Source: Brevibacillus dissolubilis
GTDB taxonomy: Bacteria; Bacillota; Bacilli; Brevibacillales; Brevibacillaceae
Length of the DNA stretch: 64,000 nucleotides
Reading direction: 5' to 3'
Assembly (NCBI RefSeq): GCF_006170445.1
Contig: NZ_VCNA01000010.1
Location: forward strand, 62,001 to 126,000
Shown here: piece by piece, positions 46,718 through 55,942 of the stretch
Position numbering within the stretch: position 1 is the first letter of the stretch
Layout of the letters: every line of letters begins with the position of its first letter
Translations under genes and position numbers: made by a program
Notes under the pieces: model-generated
Told to the model about the DNA's origin: nothing
Seen by the model: the letters and a program-made list of their open reading frames with translations, nothing else
The model's database searches: none

Positions 46718-47337
46718 ACTGGCACGCCCAGATCATGCGCGACTTGGAGCTGACCGAAGAGGATACGATCGAATTCGCCCGTCTGCACTCCTCTGTCATC
46801 CAGCCGTCTGCGACCAGCATCAATCCGTATCATCTGGGACTGAAGATTTTTGAGGACATCGAACGCCGCTTCAACAATCCGACAGAGGAGGAGCAGCGTC
46901 GCTATGGCCGCAAGCCGGGCGGTGGCCGTGCCAAGATCTTCGAGGTGCGAGAGGTCGACTCCGACATGAGCTTCATCCGCAACTACCTGACCAAGGATCT
47001 GGTCAAAGACCTCGACCTCTACACCTTCGGCAAGCAGGGCAACGACTGGGTGATCATGGAGAAAGCATGGGAACAGGTCCGCGACAGTCTGGTCAACTCC
47101 CGTGTCAACGGCGGCTTCCCGTACATCACGGTCTTTGACGGTGATTACCTGAGAAGCGGTGAGCTGTACCTCAAGCATCACTTTGAGGACATGGAGCTGG
47201 ACGTCAAATACGTGGAGAAGACCCTCCCCTACATCCACACGCTCTGGGGCAAAACGATCCATCTCGAATCCCTCGTCGAAGGCCGTCCTGTCTTGTTCAC
47301 TTACGACGGAAAAAAGGTTCACCGCAGATTTTTATAA
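46708..47337 (+). CDS. spoVR: SpoVR, C-terminal part (gene interrupted)
   Basis: The frame resumes SpoVR homology exactly at the right attachment core with [19 protein letters not shown] and runs 209 residues to a normal C-terminus. It includes family segments such as [18 protein letters not shown] and [18 protein letters not shown]. It has no ribosome binding site or proper start of its own; the frame extends only a few codons into the element (TTG at 46693). It would be expressed only after the insert is removed and the parts joined. Confidence 0.93.
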   Translation, partial: WASYWHAQIMRDLELTEEDTIEFARLHSSVIQPSATSINPYHLGLKIFEDIERRFNNPTEEEQRRYGRKPGGGRAKIFEVREVDSDMSFIRNYLTKDLVKDLDLYTFGKQGNDWVIMEKAWEQVRDSLVNSRVNGGFPYITVFDGDYLRSGELYLKHHFEDMELDVKYVEKTLPYIHTLWGKTIHLESLVEGRPVLFTYDGKKVHRRFL

Positions 47338-47363
47338 TCCATTTGACCTGTTTCGACACACCA

Positions 47364-47407
47364 AAGACCCACACCGAGCCGATACAACAGGCCACGGAGT
47401 GGGTCTT
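47364..47407. terminator. Hairpin after spoVR
   Basis: aagacccac pairs with gtgggtctt, with inner complementarity (gcc/ggc). The T-run is poor on the plus strand, so termination is likely but weak. Confidence 0.5.
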
Positions 47408-47519
47408 ATCCATGTCTCTATACTTATAAACCTATAATTATGCAGGAAAAGGAAGGAAATTGTTGAATTGAAATGAACGATGTTCTTTTGACATACAAGG
47501 AAGGAATGGAAAATAACAT

Positions 47520-50309
47520 ATGAAATACAAAACCAAGCTGTATATCGGATTCGGTGCCATCACGGCTCTGATGATCTTTCTCTTGGGGATCGTGTCCAGC
47601 CTTGTAACCAATATTCATACCAGCGTCGATGAGATCGTCAACGACCGTTATAAAAAAGTAGAACAAGCGACCATCGTGCAAAATGAGGTCAATAACATGA
47701 CCCGTGCGCTGACCAACATGCTGTTGGCGGACAATGACCAGCAATTCCAAGAAGAGCAGAACCAGCTCAAAAAGTCCAGACTCCAAGTCGCCACCTCGCT
47801 GGAGTACCTCAACCAGCATATCAAGCTGCCACAAGGCGTTGAGAATCTGGCCCATATGGAGGTGGCCTACGATAACTACTCCCAGCTGGAAAAAGAAATC
47901 CTCGAAGATATCAGCGCCGGCCGAGTAGCGGAAGCCTCGACCAAAATCACCCACAACGCGGGTCTGATGAAACGGGAGCTGTTCACAGCGATTCAGAATC
48001 TAAAGCAGTTCCAGGAGGGATTGCTTGACGTCGCACACCAGCGTGCCATCGAAAGCTATTATTTTACGATGAAAGTCACCATTGGCTTCGTGTTGGCTGG
48101 CTTGTTGCTTGCGATCGGCATTACCTTCTGGGTGATCAGAAGCATCGGCAACAGTCTGAACCGGATCACCTCGGCGATCTCCTCCACCGAAATCGGCCCA
48201 AGTGAAAACTTACCGCGCATTGAGATCATCACCAAGGACGAGATTGGTGAAATCGCCAGAGCATTCAATCAGATGGCTGACTCCCTCGAAAAACATAATA
48301 AACAGGAACTAGAATACAAAGAAGCAATGCAGGAACACAACTGGCTCAAGACCAAAGTGGCCGAGATTACAGCCAACTATCAGGGTGTACAGGATCTGGC
48401 CGCACTCGGACAGCTGATCATCACCAAGCTGTCGCCGCTGGTGGGAGCAAGCTACGGTGTTTTTTATATCAAAGACGGACAGGATCAGCAGCAGCGCCTC
48501 CAGCGCAAAGCCTCGTATGCGTTCGACGGTGAGGCTGTCGGTGCAGAAGGCTTTGCCATGGGAGAAGGGCTGGTCGGTCAGTGTGCGCTGGAGAACCGCC
48601 CGATCCTCTTGACCGACGTGCCGAGACATTATGCCCAGATTCAATCCGGACTGGGGTATGCCACACCGACACAAGTGATCATCATGCCAGTTGAGTTCGA
48701 GGGTGAAGTACTGGCTGTCATCGAGCTTGCTTCTTTGGAACCGTTTACGGAGCTGCATCAATCCTTGCTCGCAAGCGTGCTCGATACACTTGGGGCAGCA
48801 ATTAACAGTGTCGCAAGCAACATGCGGATCCGCAAGCTTCTACGTGAATCACAGACCCTCACCGAAGAGCTGCAAAGCCAATCCGAAGAGCTGCAGCTGC
48901 AGCAGGAGGAATTGCGCAGCATCAATGAAAAGCTCGAAGAACAATACAGGAATTCCGAGCTCAAAACCAAAGAGCTGGAGAAGGTCAAAGTGGATCTGGA
49001 GGAAAAAGCGAAGCAAGTCCAGCAAGCCTCCCAGTACAAGTCCGAATTCCTCGCCAATATGTCACATGAATTACGGACGCCGCTTAACAGCCTGTTGATC
49101 TTAGCCAAGATCATGTCGGAGAACAAAGAGGGCAACCTGTCCCAGAAGCAGGTGGAATTCGCCCATACGATCTACAGTGCAGGCAACGACCTGCTCCATC
49201 TGATCAATGATATCCTAGATCTGTCCAAGGTGGAGGCAGGCAAAATGTCAATCAGCCCGACAGATCTGAGTATCTATGAAATCCAGGCGTTTGCCGAGCG
49301 TCATTTCCGCACGATTGCGGCGCAGAAGGAAATCCAGTTCGACATCCGATTGGCCCAAGAATTGCCGAAGCGGATCTACTCGGATGAGCAGCGCCTGCAG
49401 CAGATTTTGACCAACCTGTTATCCAATGCATTCAAATTCACACACGAGGGTCGTGTCACTTTGGAGGTACGCCACGCTGAGCCGGAAGAATTGGCCGACC
49501 ATTCCTTCATGTACGAGGTGGACCCGGTGCTGGCTCTCTCGGTCATCGATACAGGGATCGGGATTCCAAAAGAGAAGCAGTCGATCATCTTCGAGGCATT
49601 CCAGCAGGCAGATGGTACCACCAGCCGCAAATACGGCGGAACCGGACTGGGTCTGTCGATCAGCCGCGAGATTGCTCAGCTTCTTGGCGGCTGCATCACG
49701 GTGAACAGCGCAGAGGGAGTGGGCAGTACCTTTACCCTGTACCTGCCGGCCTTTTATCTGGATGCGAAGACAGAGGAGATTCTGTCGCTTAACGAAGCAG
49801 CTGTGGGAACCTATCTCGATGCGGCGGCAGCCCCTGTAGCAGATGAGTATACAAAAGTGCAGGATGAGAAAGGGGAATCTGATAGTCACGAAGAATCTCT
49901 GACAGATATGGAAGAATCCAGTGAAGTGCAGCTGGCAGGCAGAAAAATTCTCGTCGTCGATGACGATATGCGTAATGTATTCGCGCTGACCACCGCACTT
50001 GAAGACAGACAGATGAATGTGATCTTTGCGGAGAACGGACGGGAAGCGATCAAGATGATGGAAGAGCATCCCGACACCGATATGGTGCTGATGGATATCA
50101 TGATGCCAGAGATGGACGGCTATGAGGCCATGCGCACGATCAGGCAGATGCCATCCTACAAATCGTTGCCGATCATCGCGCTGACAGCCAAGGCCATGAA
50201 GCATGACCGCGACAAATGTATCGAAGCGGGAGCTTCAGATTATATCAGCAAGCCGGTTCATATGGATCAGCTATTCTCTTTAATGAAGGTCTGGTTATAC
50301 AAGAAATAG
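47520..50309 (+). CDS. Hybrid histidine kinase (4HB-HAMP-GAF-HisKA-HATPase-REC)
   Basis: The 929-residue hybrid kinase has a membrane helix (about 8-30), a four-helix-bundle extracellular sensor (about 31-178), a second helix (about 181-205) and HAMP. A GAF domain follows (about 290-435), a coiled coil, HisKA with His516 in NMSHELRTP, HATPase_c (GIGIPKEKQ, GGTGLGLSIS) and a C-terminal receiver domain with Asp859 in VLMDIMMPEMDG. It opens a three-gene cluster with a CheR-type methyltransferase and a second kinase, spaced by 15 bases and then overlapping. The extracellular bundle resembles chemoreceptor sensors. Confidence 0.93.
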   Translation: MKYKTKLYIGFGAITALMIFLLGIVSSLVTNIHTSVDEIVNDRYKKVEQATIVQNEVNNMTRALTNMLLADNDQQFQEEQNQLKKSRLQVATSLEYLNQHIKLPQGVENLAHMEVAYDNYSQLEKEILEDISAGRVAEASTKITHNAGLMKRELFTAIQNLKQFQEGLLDVAHQRAIESYYFTMKVTIGFVLAGLLLAIGITFWVIRSIGNSLNRITSAISSTEIGPSENLPRIEIITKDEIGEIARAFNQMADSLEKHNKQELEYKEAMQEHNWLKTKVAEITANYQGVQDLAALGQLIITKLSPLVGASYGVFYIKDGQDQQQRLQRKASYAFDGEAVGAEGFAMGEGLVGQCALENRPILLTDVPRHYAQIQSGLGYATPTQVIIMPVEFEGEVLAVIELASLEPFTELHQSLLASVLDTLGAAINSVASNMRIRKLLRESQTLTEELQSQSEELQLQQEELRSINEKLEEQYRNSELKTKELEKVKVDLEEKAKQVQQASQYKSEFLANMSHELRTPLNSLLILAKIMSENKEGNLSQKQVEFAHTIYSAGNDLLHLINDILDLSKVEAGKMSISPTDLSIYEIQAFAERHFRTIAAQKEIQFDIRLAQELPKRIYSDEQRLQQILTNLLSNAFKFTHEGRVTLEVRHAEPEELADHSFMYEVDPVLALSVIDTGIGIPKEKQSIIFEAFQQADGTTSRKYGGTGLGLSISREIAQLLGGCITVNSAEGVGSTFTLYLPAFYLDAKTEEILSLNEAAVGTYLDAAAAPVADEYTKVQDEKGESDSHEESLTDMEESSEVQLAGRKILVVDDDMRNVFALTTALEDRQMNVIFAENGREAIKMMEEHPDTDMVLMDIMMPEMDGYEAMRTIRQMPSYKSLPIIALTAKAMKHDRDKCIEAGASDYISKPVHMDQLFSLMKVWLYKK

Positions 50310-50324
50310 GAGTGTAACAGGCAG

Positions 50325-51149
50325 ATGAACCAAGAAGAATTAGAAACGATTGAGATTGAACTGCTGCTCGAAGGAATCTATCGGTATTATGGTTTTGATT
50401 TTCGCAACTACGCCGTCTCGTCGATACGCCGCCGTATCTGGCACCGGATCCGCGCTGAACGGCTGACCAGCATCTCCGGCTTGCAGGAGCGGGTCCTGCA
50501 CGACGCACGCGTGATGGAACAGCTATTGGCTGACTTCTCGATCAATGTGACAGAGATGTTTCGCGACCCCGGCTTTTTCCTCGCATTCCGCCAAAAAGTG
50601 GTACCGATTCTCAGAGACTATCCGTTTATACGAATCTGGCACGCAGGCTGTTCCACAGGGCAGGAGGTCTATTCAATGGCGATCCTGCTGCACGAGGAGG
50701 GTCTCTTTGACCGGACCCGCCTGTATGCCACCGATATGAATGAGCATGTGCTGCGACGCGCGAAGACCGGAACATTTCCGCTCGACAAAATGCAGTTATA
50801 TACCAAGAACTACCTGGCAGCAGGAGGAACCCGCGCTTTCTCCGAGTATTACACGGTCAAATCCGATCAGGCGATTTTTGAACCGTTTTTGGGGGATAAT
50901 ATTGTGTTTGCCCAGCATAATCTGGCAACAGACCGATCTTTTAATGAATTCCACGTCATCATCTGCCGCAACGTCATGATCTATTTTGACGAAACGCTTC
51001 AAAACCGGGTGCACGACTTGTTCTACGACAGCTTGTGTATGTCTGGATTCTTTGGATTAGGGAATAGAGAAGGAGTTGTATGTACGAGCCATGCAAACGA
51101 TTATGAAGAAGTCGATGGACTGGAAAAAATCTATCGAAAAGTCAGATGA
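50325..51149 (+). CDS. CheR-type protein-glutamate methyltransferase
   Basis: The 274-residue protein has the CheR N-terminal helical domain and a SAM-dependent methyltransferase domain. The SAM-binding motif IWHAGCSTGQEVYSMAILL and the later NVMIYFDE segment are characteristic. It transfers methyl groups to glutamate residues of chemoreceptor-type proteins. No chemoreceptor or CheB methylesterase is in the window, but its neighbour kinase has a chemoreceptor-like helical sensor and linker that might be its substrate. It begins 15 bases after the kinase gene, and its 3' end overlaps the next gene. Confidence 0.9.
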   Translation: MNQEELETIEIELLLEGIYRYYGFDFRNYAVSSIRRRIWHRIRAERLTSISGLQERVLHDARVMEQLLADFSINVTEMFRDPGFFLAFRQKVVPILRDYPFIRIWHAGCSTGQEVYSMAILLHEEGLFDRTRLYATDMNEHVLRRAKTGTFPLDKMQLYTKNYLAAGGTRAFSEYYTVKSDQAIFEPFLGDNIVFAQHNLATDRSFNEFHVIICRNVMIYFDETLQNRVHDLFYDSLCMSGFFGLGNREGVVCTSHANDYEEVDGLEKIYRKVR

Positions 51150-53025
51150 GCTCAAACCTATTAATATCCTGCTCGTCGATGACCGGACGGAGAATCTTTT
51201 GGCACTGGAAGCCGTGCTGGATTCTCCCAACTATCGGCTGGTCAGCGCTCAATCTGGGGAAGAGGCGTTACGTCACGTGCTCAAAGAAGATTTTGCGGTG
51301 ATTCTTCTTGACGTGCAGATGCCGGGTCTCAACGGCTTTGAGACGGCCAAGCTGATCCGGGAGCGGGAAAAGTCGCGTCATATCCCGATCATCTTCATCA
51401 CAGCGATCAGCCAGACGATGGAGCATGTCGCCCGTGGCTATGCCGTCGGCGCGATCGATTATATCTTCAAGCCATTCCAGCCTGAGCTGCTGCGGATGAA
51501 GATCGAAGGCTTCATCCGGCTCCACAAGTACCAAGAGCAGATCCGCCTGCAAAGCGAGATGCTCAAATACCGTGCGCAGGAGCTGGAGAACCTGACCCTG
51601 GAGCTGCAAAAGACAGAGGCGCTCGCCCGCGCAATCGGAGAAACCTCTGTCGATACGATCCTGACACTGGCTGAGACGGGTGAAATCATCATGACCAATC
51701 CAGCGGTGAGGGAGATGTTCGGCTATCAGATGGAGGAGCTGACCGGTCAGAGTGTGGAGCTGCTCTTGCCCCAGATTCGTTCGGTCGTCACCGCGACCAG
51801 CCAGATTATCGAGATGACCGCACAGCGCAAGGACGGTACGTTTTTCCCGGTGGAAATCCATATCGGCAAGGCACATGTGACCCCCGAGAATTTTATCGTC
51901 TGCTCCATCCGCGATATCACCGAGCGCAAACAGCAGTATATCCAGCTGGAGTCGCTGGTGGCTGAGCGCACCCAGGAATTGCAGAAATCCCGTGATCTGT
52001 TCGGCAAAATCTTCAAAGCAAGCCCAAGTCTGATCGCGATCCGTTCGATGGAAGATCAACGCTATATCGATGTGAACGAGAGCTTTTTGCAATATACCGG
52101 CTATGAGTATGACGAGGTAAAGAATCTCAATGCCGACCGTCTCCTGATTCTTGATCAGACAGACAACGAAGCGCTCGCAGGGCGGGGGATTGATCTGCGG
52201 GACAGCATCCGCAACGCCAAGATCAGCTACGTGACCAAAACAGGCGAGGTACGGGAAGGGTTGCTTTCCACTGAGATCATCGAGATCGAGGGTGAGCCGT
52301 GTGTCCTCTCGGTCGTCACCGATATCACCGAACGCTGCTATCTGGAAAAAGAGATGGCCCGACTCGACCGCCTCAATCTCGTAGGCGAGATGGCGGCGGG
52401 GATCGCCCATGAAATCCGCAACCCGATGACCACGGTGCGCGGCTTTTTACAGATTGCGAAGAATTGCCAGGATATCCCGACCGAGGATTACATCGATCTG
52501 ATGCTGACTGAGCTGGATCGGGCCAACACGATCATCACCGAGTTCCTGACCCTTGCCAAGAACAAATCAACCGACATGAAAAAACAGCAGCTCAACCAGA
52601 TCATCTCCGCTCTGTTCCCGCTCGTCCAAGCGGAGGCGCTGTTGTCTGACAAGGGTGTCAGCATCGATCTGCAGGACTGCTCTGATCTCTATCTGGATGA
52701 AAAAGAAATCCGTCAGCTCTTCCTCAATCTCGCGCTCAACGGTCTCGAAGCGATGGAGGCAGGCGGTGAGCTGAAGGTGAAGACGTATACAGCGGGCCGT
52801 GAAGTGATCTTAGAGATCGCGGACCAAGGTGTCGGCATCTCCGAGGAATTGCTGGAGAAGATCTGGACGCCGTTTTTCACGACCAAAGAACAGGGCACGG
52901 GCTTGGGGCTTGCGGTCTGCTATAGTGTGGCTGCCCATCACAACGCGAGAATTGACGTCTCTACAAGTGAAAAAGGAACGACCTTCTATGTCCGCTTTCG
53001 GATGAATGTCGTCCCAAGCGAATAA
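51091..53025 (+). CDS. Soluble REC-PAS-PAS histidine kinase
   Basis: The 644-residue cytoplasmic kinase starts with a receiver domain (Asp74 in VILLDVQMPG), then a coiled coil, two PAS domains (about 185-300 and 315-425) and a sporulation-kinase-like HisKA with His440 in AGIAHEIRNPM. The HATPase_c domain follows (ADQGVGISEELLEK, GTGLGLAVCYS). It may be phosphorylated by the upstream hybrid kinase in a relay. The start is uncertain: ATG at 51091 overlaps cheR by 59 bases, and an in-frame TTG lies at 51076. No membrane segment is present. Confidence 0.88.
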   Translation: MQTIMKKSMDWKKSIEKSDELKPINILLVDDRTENLLALEAVLDSPNYRLVSAQSGEEALRHVLKEDFAVILLDVQMPGLNGFETAKLIREREKSRHIPIIFITAISQTMEHVARGYAVGAIDYIFKPFQPELLRMKIEGFIRLHKYQEQIRLQSEMLKYRAQELENLTLELQKTEALARAIGETSVDTILTLAETGEIIMTNPAVREMFGYQMEELTGQSVELLLPQIRSVVTATSQIIEMTAQRKDGTFFPVEIHIGKAHVTPENFIVCSIRDITERKQQYIQLESLVAERTQELQKSRDLFGKIFKASPSLIAIRSMEDQRYIDVNESFLQYTGYEYDEVKNLNADRLLILDQTDNEALAGRGIDLRDSIRNAKISYVTKTGEVREGLLSTEIIEIEGEPCVLSVVTDITERCYLEKEMARLDRLNLVGEMAAGIAHEIRNPMTTVRGFLQIAKNCQDIPTEDYIDLMLTELDRANTIITEFLTLAKNKSTDMKKQQLNQIISALFPLVQAEALLSDKGVSIDLQDCSDLYLDEKEIRQLFLNLALNGLEAMEAGGELKVKTYTAGREVILEIADQGVGISEELLEKIWTPFFTTKEQGTGLGLAVCYSVAAHHNARIDVSTSEKGTTFYVRFRMNVVPSE

Positions 53026-53031
53026 GACAAA

Positions 53032-53076
53032 AGTCTGCTTTTTCCAGTGCTTCCGGCTGGATGGCAGGCTTTTTTT
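53032..53076 (+). terminator. Intrinsic terminator
   Basis: An interrupted stem (agtctgc...ccag with ctgg...gcaggct) and a seven-T run end the signalling cluster. Confidence 0.75.
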
Positions 53077-53212
53077 CATGTTAAAGTTAACAATGGTCGA
53101 AAAAAATAGGTAAATTTTACTTAACTTACACAAAGAGTTTTGCTATTATTTTTACACATACATAGATCCGACTTGTATCCAGCGACAACATAGAAAAGGA
53201 GAATAAGGGTTT

Positions 53213-54457
53213 ATGCGCTACAGCGATGCCTACCTCGATTCCCTTCGCCTCGAAGGAGACCCAAAACCCGATCACATCATCGAAGAGCTTTTGGCTCACG
53301 GAAAGTATGATGTGGTTCATCAGATATTAAAAGAGCTGGTAAAGCCGGAAGGTTGTGAGATTGAGAGCTTTCCCCCTGTGGTGCAGGCTTTTTTGCACTC
53401 GCAGGAGCTGGTTCCACCCCATATCGACAAGCAGAGACTGATGCGGGCCAGCCAGTTTTTTGTTGAAAATGTGCTGGGGGTCTACATGATCCTTGTCACC
53501 GCCTCACTGATCGAGTCTTATGCCGTGAAGATCGGAGTGAAGGTGCTCCAGCATTCCAGCCGTCTGACCCGTGATGTGGAGCAGCGGATTTTGGAGACGG
53601 CACGGTTCGGTATCCTGATCATGGCTCCTGATCGGTTGTTTGCAGATGGTATCATGGCGATTCAGAAAATTCGTTTGATTCACGCGGCGGCTCGCTATAT
53701 GGTCCTGCATCGTTCCAAATGGCCTGTTGAGCAGTATGGGGTGCCGATCTGTCAGGAGGATTTGCTCTGTACCTTGCTCGCCTTTAGCTACACCGTTGTC
53801 CAAAAATTACGAATTCTAGGCGCGAGAATCAACAAACAGGATGCTGAGGATTACATGTACCTCTGGCAGGTGGCAGGTGAGATGATGGGAATTCGGCCAG
53901 ATGCTATTCCTGTAAACATGCAGGAGGCCCGTCATCTCTACCAAAAAATCCGAGAGCGTCAATTCGGCCCGTCTGCGGAAGGGGAGGAGCTGACACAGGT
54001 GTTGCTTGGGGCGATGCCCAACCTGTTTCTCGGCGGATTCATGGGGCGGTTGATCGGCAAGGTGATCATTCCTGTCTTTTTACCGCATATGGTGGGACGC
54101 GAGATGGCAGAGTGGCTGCGGATTCCGACCAACAGCCGTGAGTACCTGTACCGCCCGCTGAAGTACGGACTGCGGATGCTCGACAGATCGCGGCGCAAAT
54201 CACCGTCTGTACGCAATCTGACCAGGGGGATTGGTATCTTCCTCGTCAATTCGTTCATGCGCTCTGTCAATGGGGAAGGACTGGCTTTGTTTTCGGTGCA
54301 GACCCATTCTACCTTTGAGCTGGAACACTATGATTCGCCGCAACCACCTCACATATTCGAACCGTACCCTGCAATAGAACCGCACTATTCGTCCGATCTG
54401 AATCACCCTCTGGACTTGACCCATGCTACAGACGAGCAGCAGTCGATGGGAGCATGA
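53213..54457 (+). CDS. DUF2236 / MpaB-like oxygenase-type protein
   Basis: The 414-residue protein resembles the DUF2236 (MpaB / rubber-oxygenase LcpA-like catalytic) family. The central helical region has the typical signature KIRLIHAAARYMV near residue 145-157, with potential haem-ligand His and neighbouring Arg, and VPICQEDLLCTLLAFSY. No signal peptide is seen. Some relatives are haem-dependent oxygenases, but the substrate here is unknown. It starts with ATG after aaggag, and a terminator shared with the convergent gene follows. Confidence 0.75.
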   Translation: MRYSDAYLDSLRLEGDPKPDHIIEELLAHGKYDVVHQILKELVKPEGCEIESFPPVVQAFLHSQELVPPHIDKQRLMRASQFFVENVLGVYMILVTASLIESYAVKIGVKVLQHSSRLTRDVEQRILETARFGILIMAPDRLFADGIMAIQKIRLIHAAARYMVLHRSKWPVEQYGVPICQEDLLCTLLAFSYTVVQKLRILGARINKQDAEDYMYLWQVAGEMMGIRPDAIPVNMQEARHLYQKIRERQFGPSAEGEELTQVLLGAMPNLFLGGFMGRLIGKVIIPVFLPHMVGREMAEWLRIPTNSREYLYRPLKYGLRMLDRSRRKSPSVRNLTRGIGIFLVNSFMRSVNGEGLALFSVQTHSTFELEHYDSPQPPHIFEPYPAIEPHYSSDLNHPLDLTHATDEQQSMGA

Positions 54458-54463
54458 ATATGA

Positions 54464-54515
54464 AAAAAGAAGCCTGTCCCTCCCCACACAAGTAGGAGCG
54501 TGACAGGCTTCTTTT
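54464..54515. terminator. Bidirectional terminator
   Basis: A 14-bp stem (aaaagaagcctgtc with gacaggcttctttt) between two convergent genes, with A- and T-runs that suit both strands. Confidence 0.9.
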
Positions 54516-54517
54516 GC

Positions 54518-55711
54518 TTAGAAAAAGAGGCGTTCGATCAACCAATAGCCGCCCATCAAGGCAACAGCGATGGAGATGATGCTGGCAATCTGACGGTAGT
54601 TGCCCTGCTTCTGTACCCATGTGAGCAGGGGCAGGAGGATCAACACGAGCAAAAGCTGCACGGCTTCGATACCGAGATTAAAGCTCAGCAGAGAAGCTAC
54701 CAGATTCTCAGTCGGCAGGTTCATCTCACGCAGGATACTGGCGAAGCCCAGACCATGGATCAGACCAAAGGCAAAGGTAAGTGCCCAGCGGCGGTTCATT
54801 TCGCGGCGGAAGATATTTTCCACTGCGACATAGAGGATGGAGAGGGCAATCACCGGCTCGACGATCCAACCCGGCAGATCGATCCAACCCAACACCGCCA
54901 GTGTCAGCGTGATGCTGTGCGCGATGGTGAACGAGGTGATGACCCAGATGTACTGCTTCAGCGACTGGCGTCCGATCAGGAGAGCGAGCAGGAATAACAG
55001 GTGATCATAGCCGGTCAGGATATGCTCGGTCCCCAAGACGAAAAAGGACATCCAAGGAGAAGTGGCAGCAACTTGTCCGTTTTGACCCGTAGATGGCTGA
55101 GCCTGTGCCGGGTCTGGGCGCGGTTGTTGCTCTTGCTGTTCCTGCTGCTCTGTCAAAAGCATCGACCATTCACGCTGGTCACCCTGCAGCACCGCTTGGC
55201 TGACCTGTCCCTGATAGTGAATGGTCACGAAGTCAGCATAGTTGCTGCCCGCAGAGGTAGGCTGAATCCCATCGTTCATCGTGAGCAATTGGCCCGCTTT
55301 CGGCGGAGCATAGGTCATCACGACGGTGACGAAAGGCTTGTCCTGCAGACGGGTCACTTTGATTTCCTTGATCTCTTCAGCTTGCTGCTGATTGTCATAC
55401 TCGATGACGACGCTGTCTTCCACCCATTCTTCCAGCTTTTCTTCGATGGATTCCAGCTCTTTTTGTTCCAAGACACCGTTCTGATCGGCATCGCCTCCCA
55501 GACCTTCGATGACGGACAACGTGTCGATTGAGTAAGATAATTCGACAATATTCTCGTCGATCTTCAAGGTGCTGTAGCTGACACTGTAAGCGTGTGCATG
55601 GACATGGGAAAAGGGAATCGTCACACCGAACAGCATGGTCAACAGGAATGCTGCGAATCTGTATAAAATGGTAAACTCTCCCTTCATGCGGGTTTCGACT
55701 GTTTGGAACAT
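54518..55711 (-). CDS. HupE/UreJ-family membrane protein with secreted N-terminal domain
   Basis: The 397-residue protein begins with a signal-like segment (FAAFLLTMLFGVTIPFSHVH) and an extracellular domain that includes an EF-hand-like loop (DADQNGVLEQKE, about 74-86). A Gln/Pro-rich linker follows, then about six membrane helices (about 220-395) with the HupE/UreJ-type motif EHILTGYDHLLFLLALL and a second His-rich helix (FGLIHGLGFASIL). Relatives are thought to move nickel, cobalt or other metals, though this subfamily is untested. No ribosome binding site is visible; a tataat lies only five bases before ATG, so the transcript may be leaderless. Confidence 0.82.
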   Translation of the reverse strand: MFQTVETRMKGEFTILYRFAAFLLTMLFGVTIPFSHVHAHAYSVSYSTLKIDENIVELSYSIDTLSVIEGLGGDADQNGVLEQKELESIEEKLEEWVEDSVVIEYDNQQQAEEIKEIKVTRLQDKPFVTVVMTYAPPKAGQLLTMNDGIQPTSAGSNYADFVTIHYQGQVSQAVLQGDQREWSMLLTEQQEQQEQQPRPDPAQAQPSTGQNGQVAATSPWMSFFVLGTEHILTGYDHLLFLLALLIGRQSLKQYIWVITSFTIAHSITLTLAVLGWIDLPGWIVEPVIALSILYVAVENIFRREMNRRWALTFAFGLIHGLGFASILREMNLPTENLVASLLSFNLGIEAVQLLLVLILLPLLTWVQKQGNYRQIASIISIAVALMGGYWLIERLFF

Positions 55712-55884
55712 CGCTCATTATAGTATTACAGCAGAAAAAGAAGGTTGATTCAATTTTAATTTCTGTAAATAAAAAGATAGTACAATAAAAAATTAAATAT
55801 TAATATTAAAATATTTTTGATAGAATAGTATTCGCTACATGTCCTTTTATATCGTTTTATGTCGAAAAAATTAGGAGAGGAGGA

Positions 55885-55893
55885 ATGAAATAA
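55885..55893 (+). other. Minimal upstream ORF (Met-Lys-stop)
   Basis: atgaaataa follows an aggagagg ribosome binding site, which is stronger than that of the giant gene 50 bases downstream. It could hold ribosomes or be chance. Confidence 0.3.
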
Positions 55894-55942
55894 CTATTCT
55901 TATTTTTGCAAAATTTTAAAAAACGAGGTGCGATCCAAAAAG

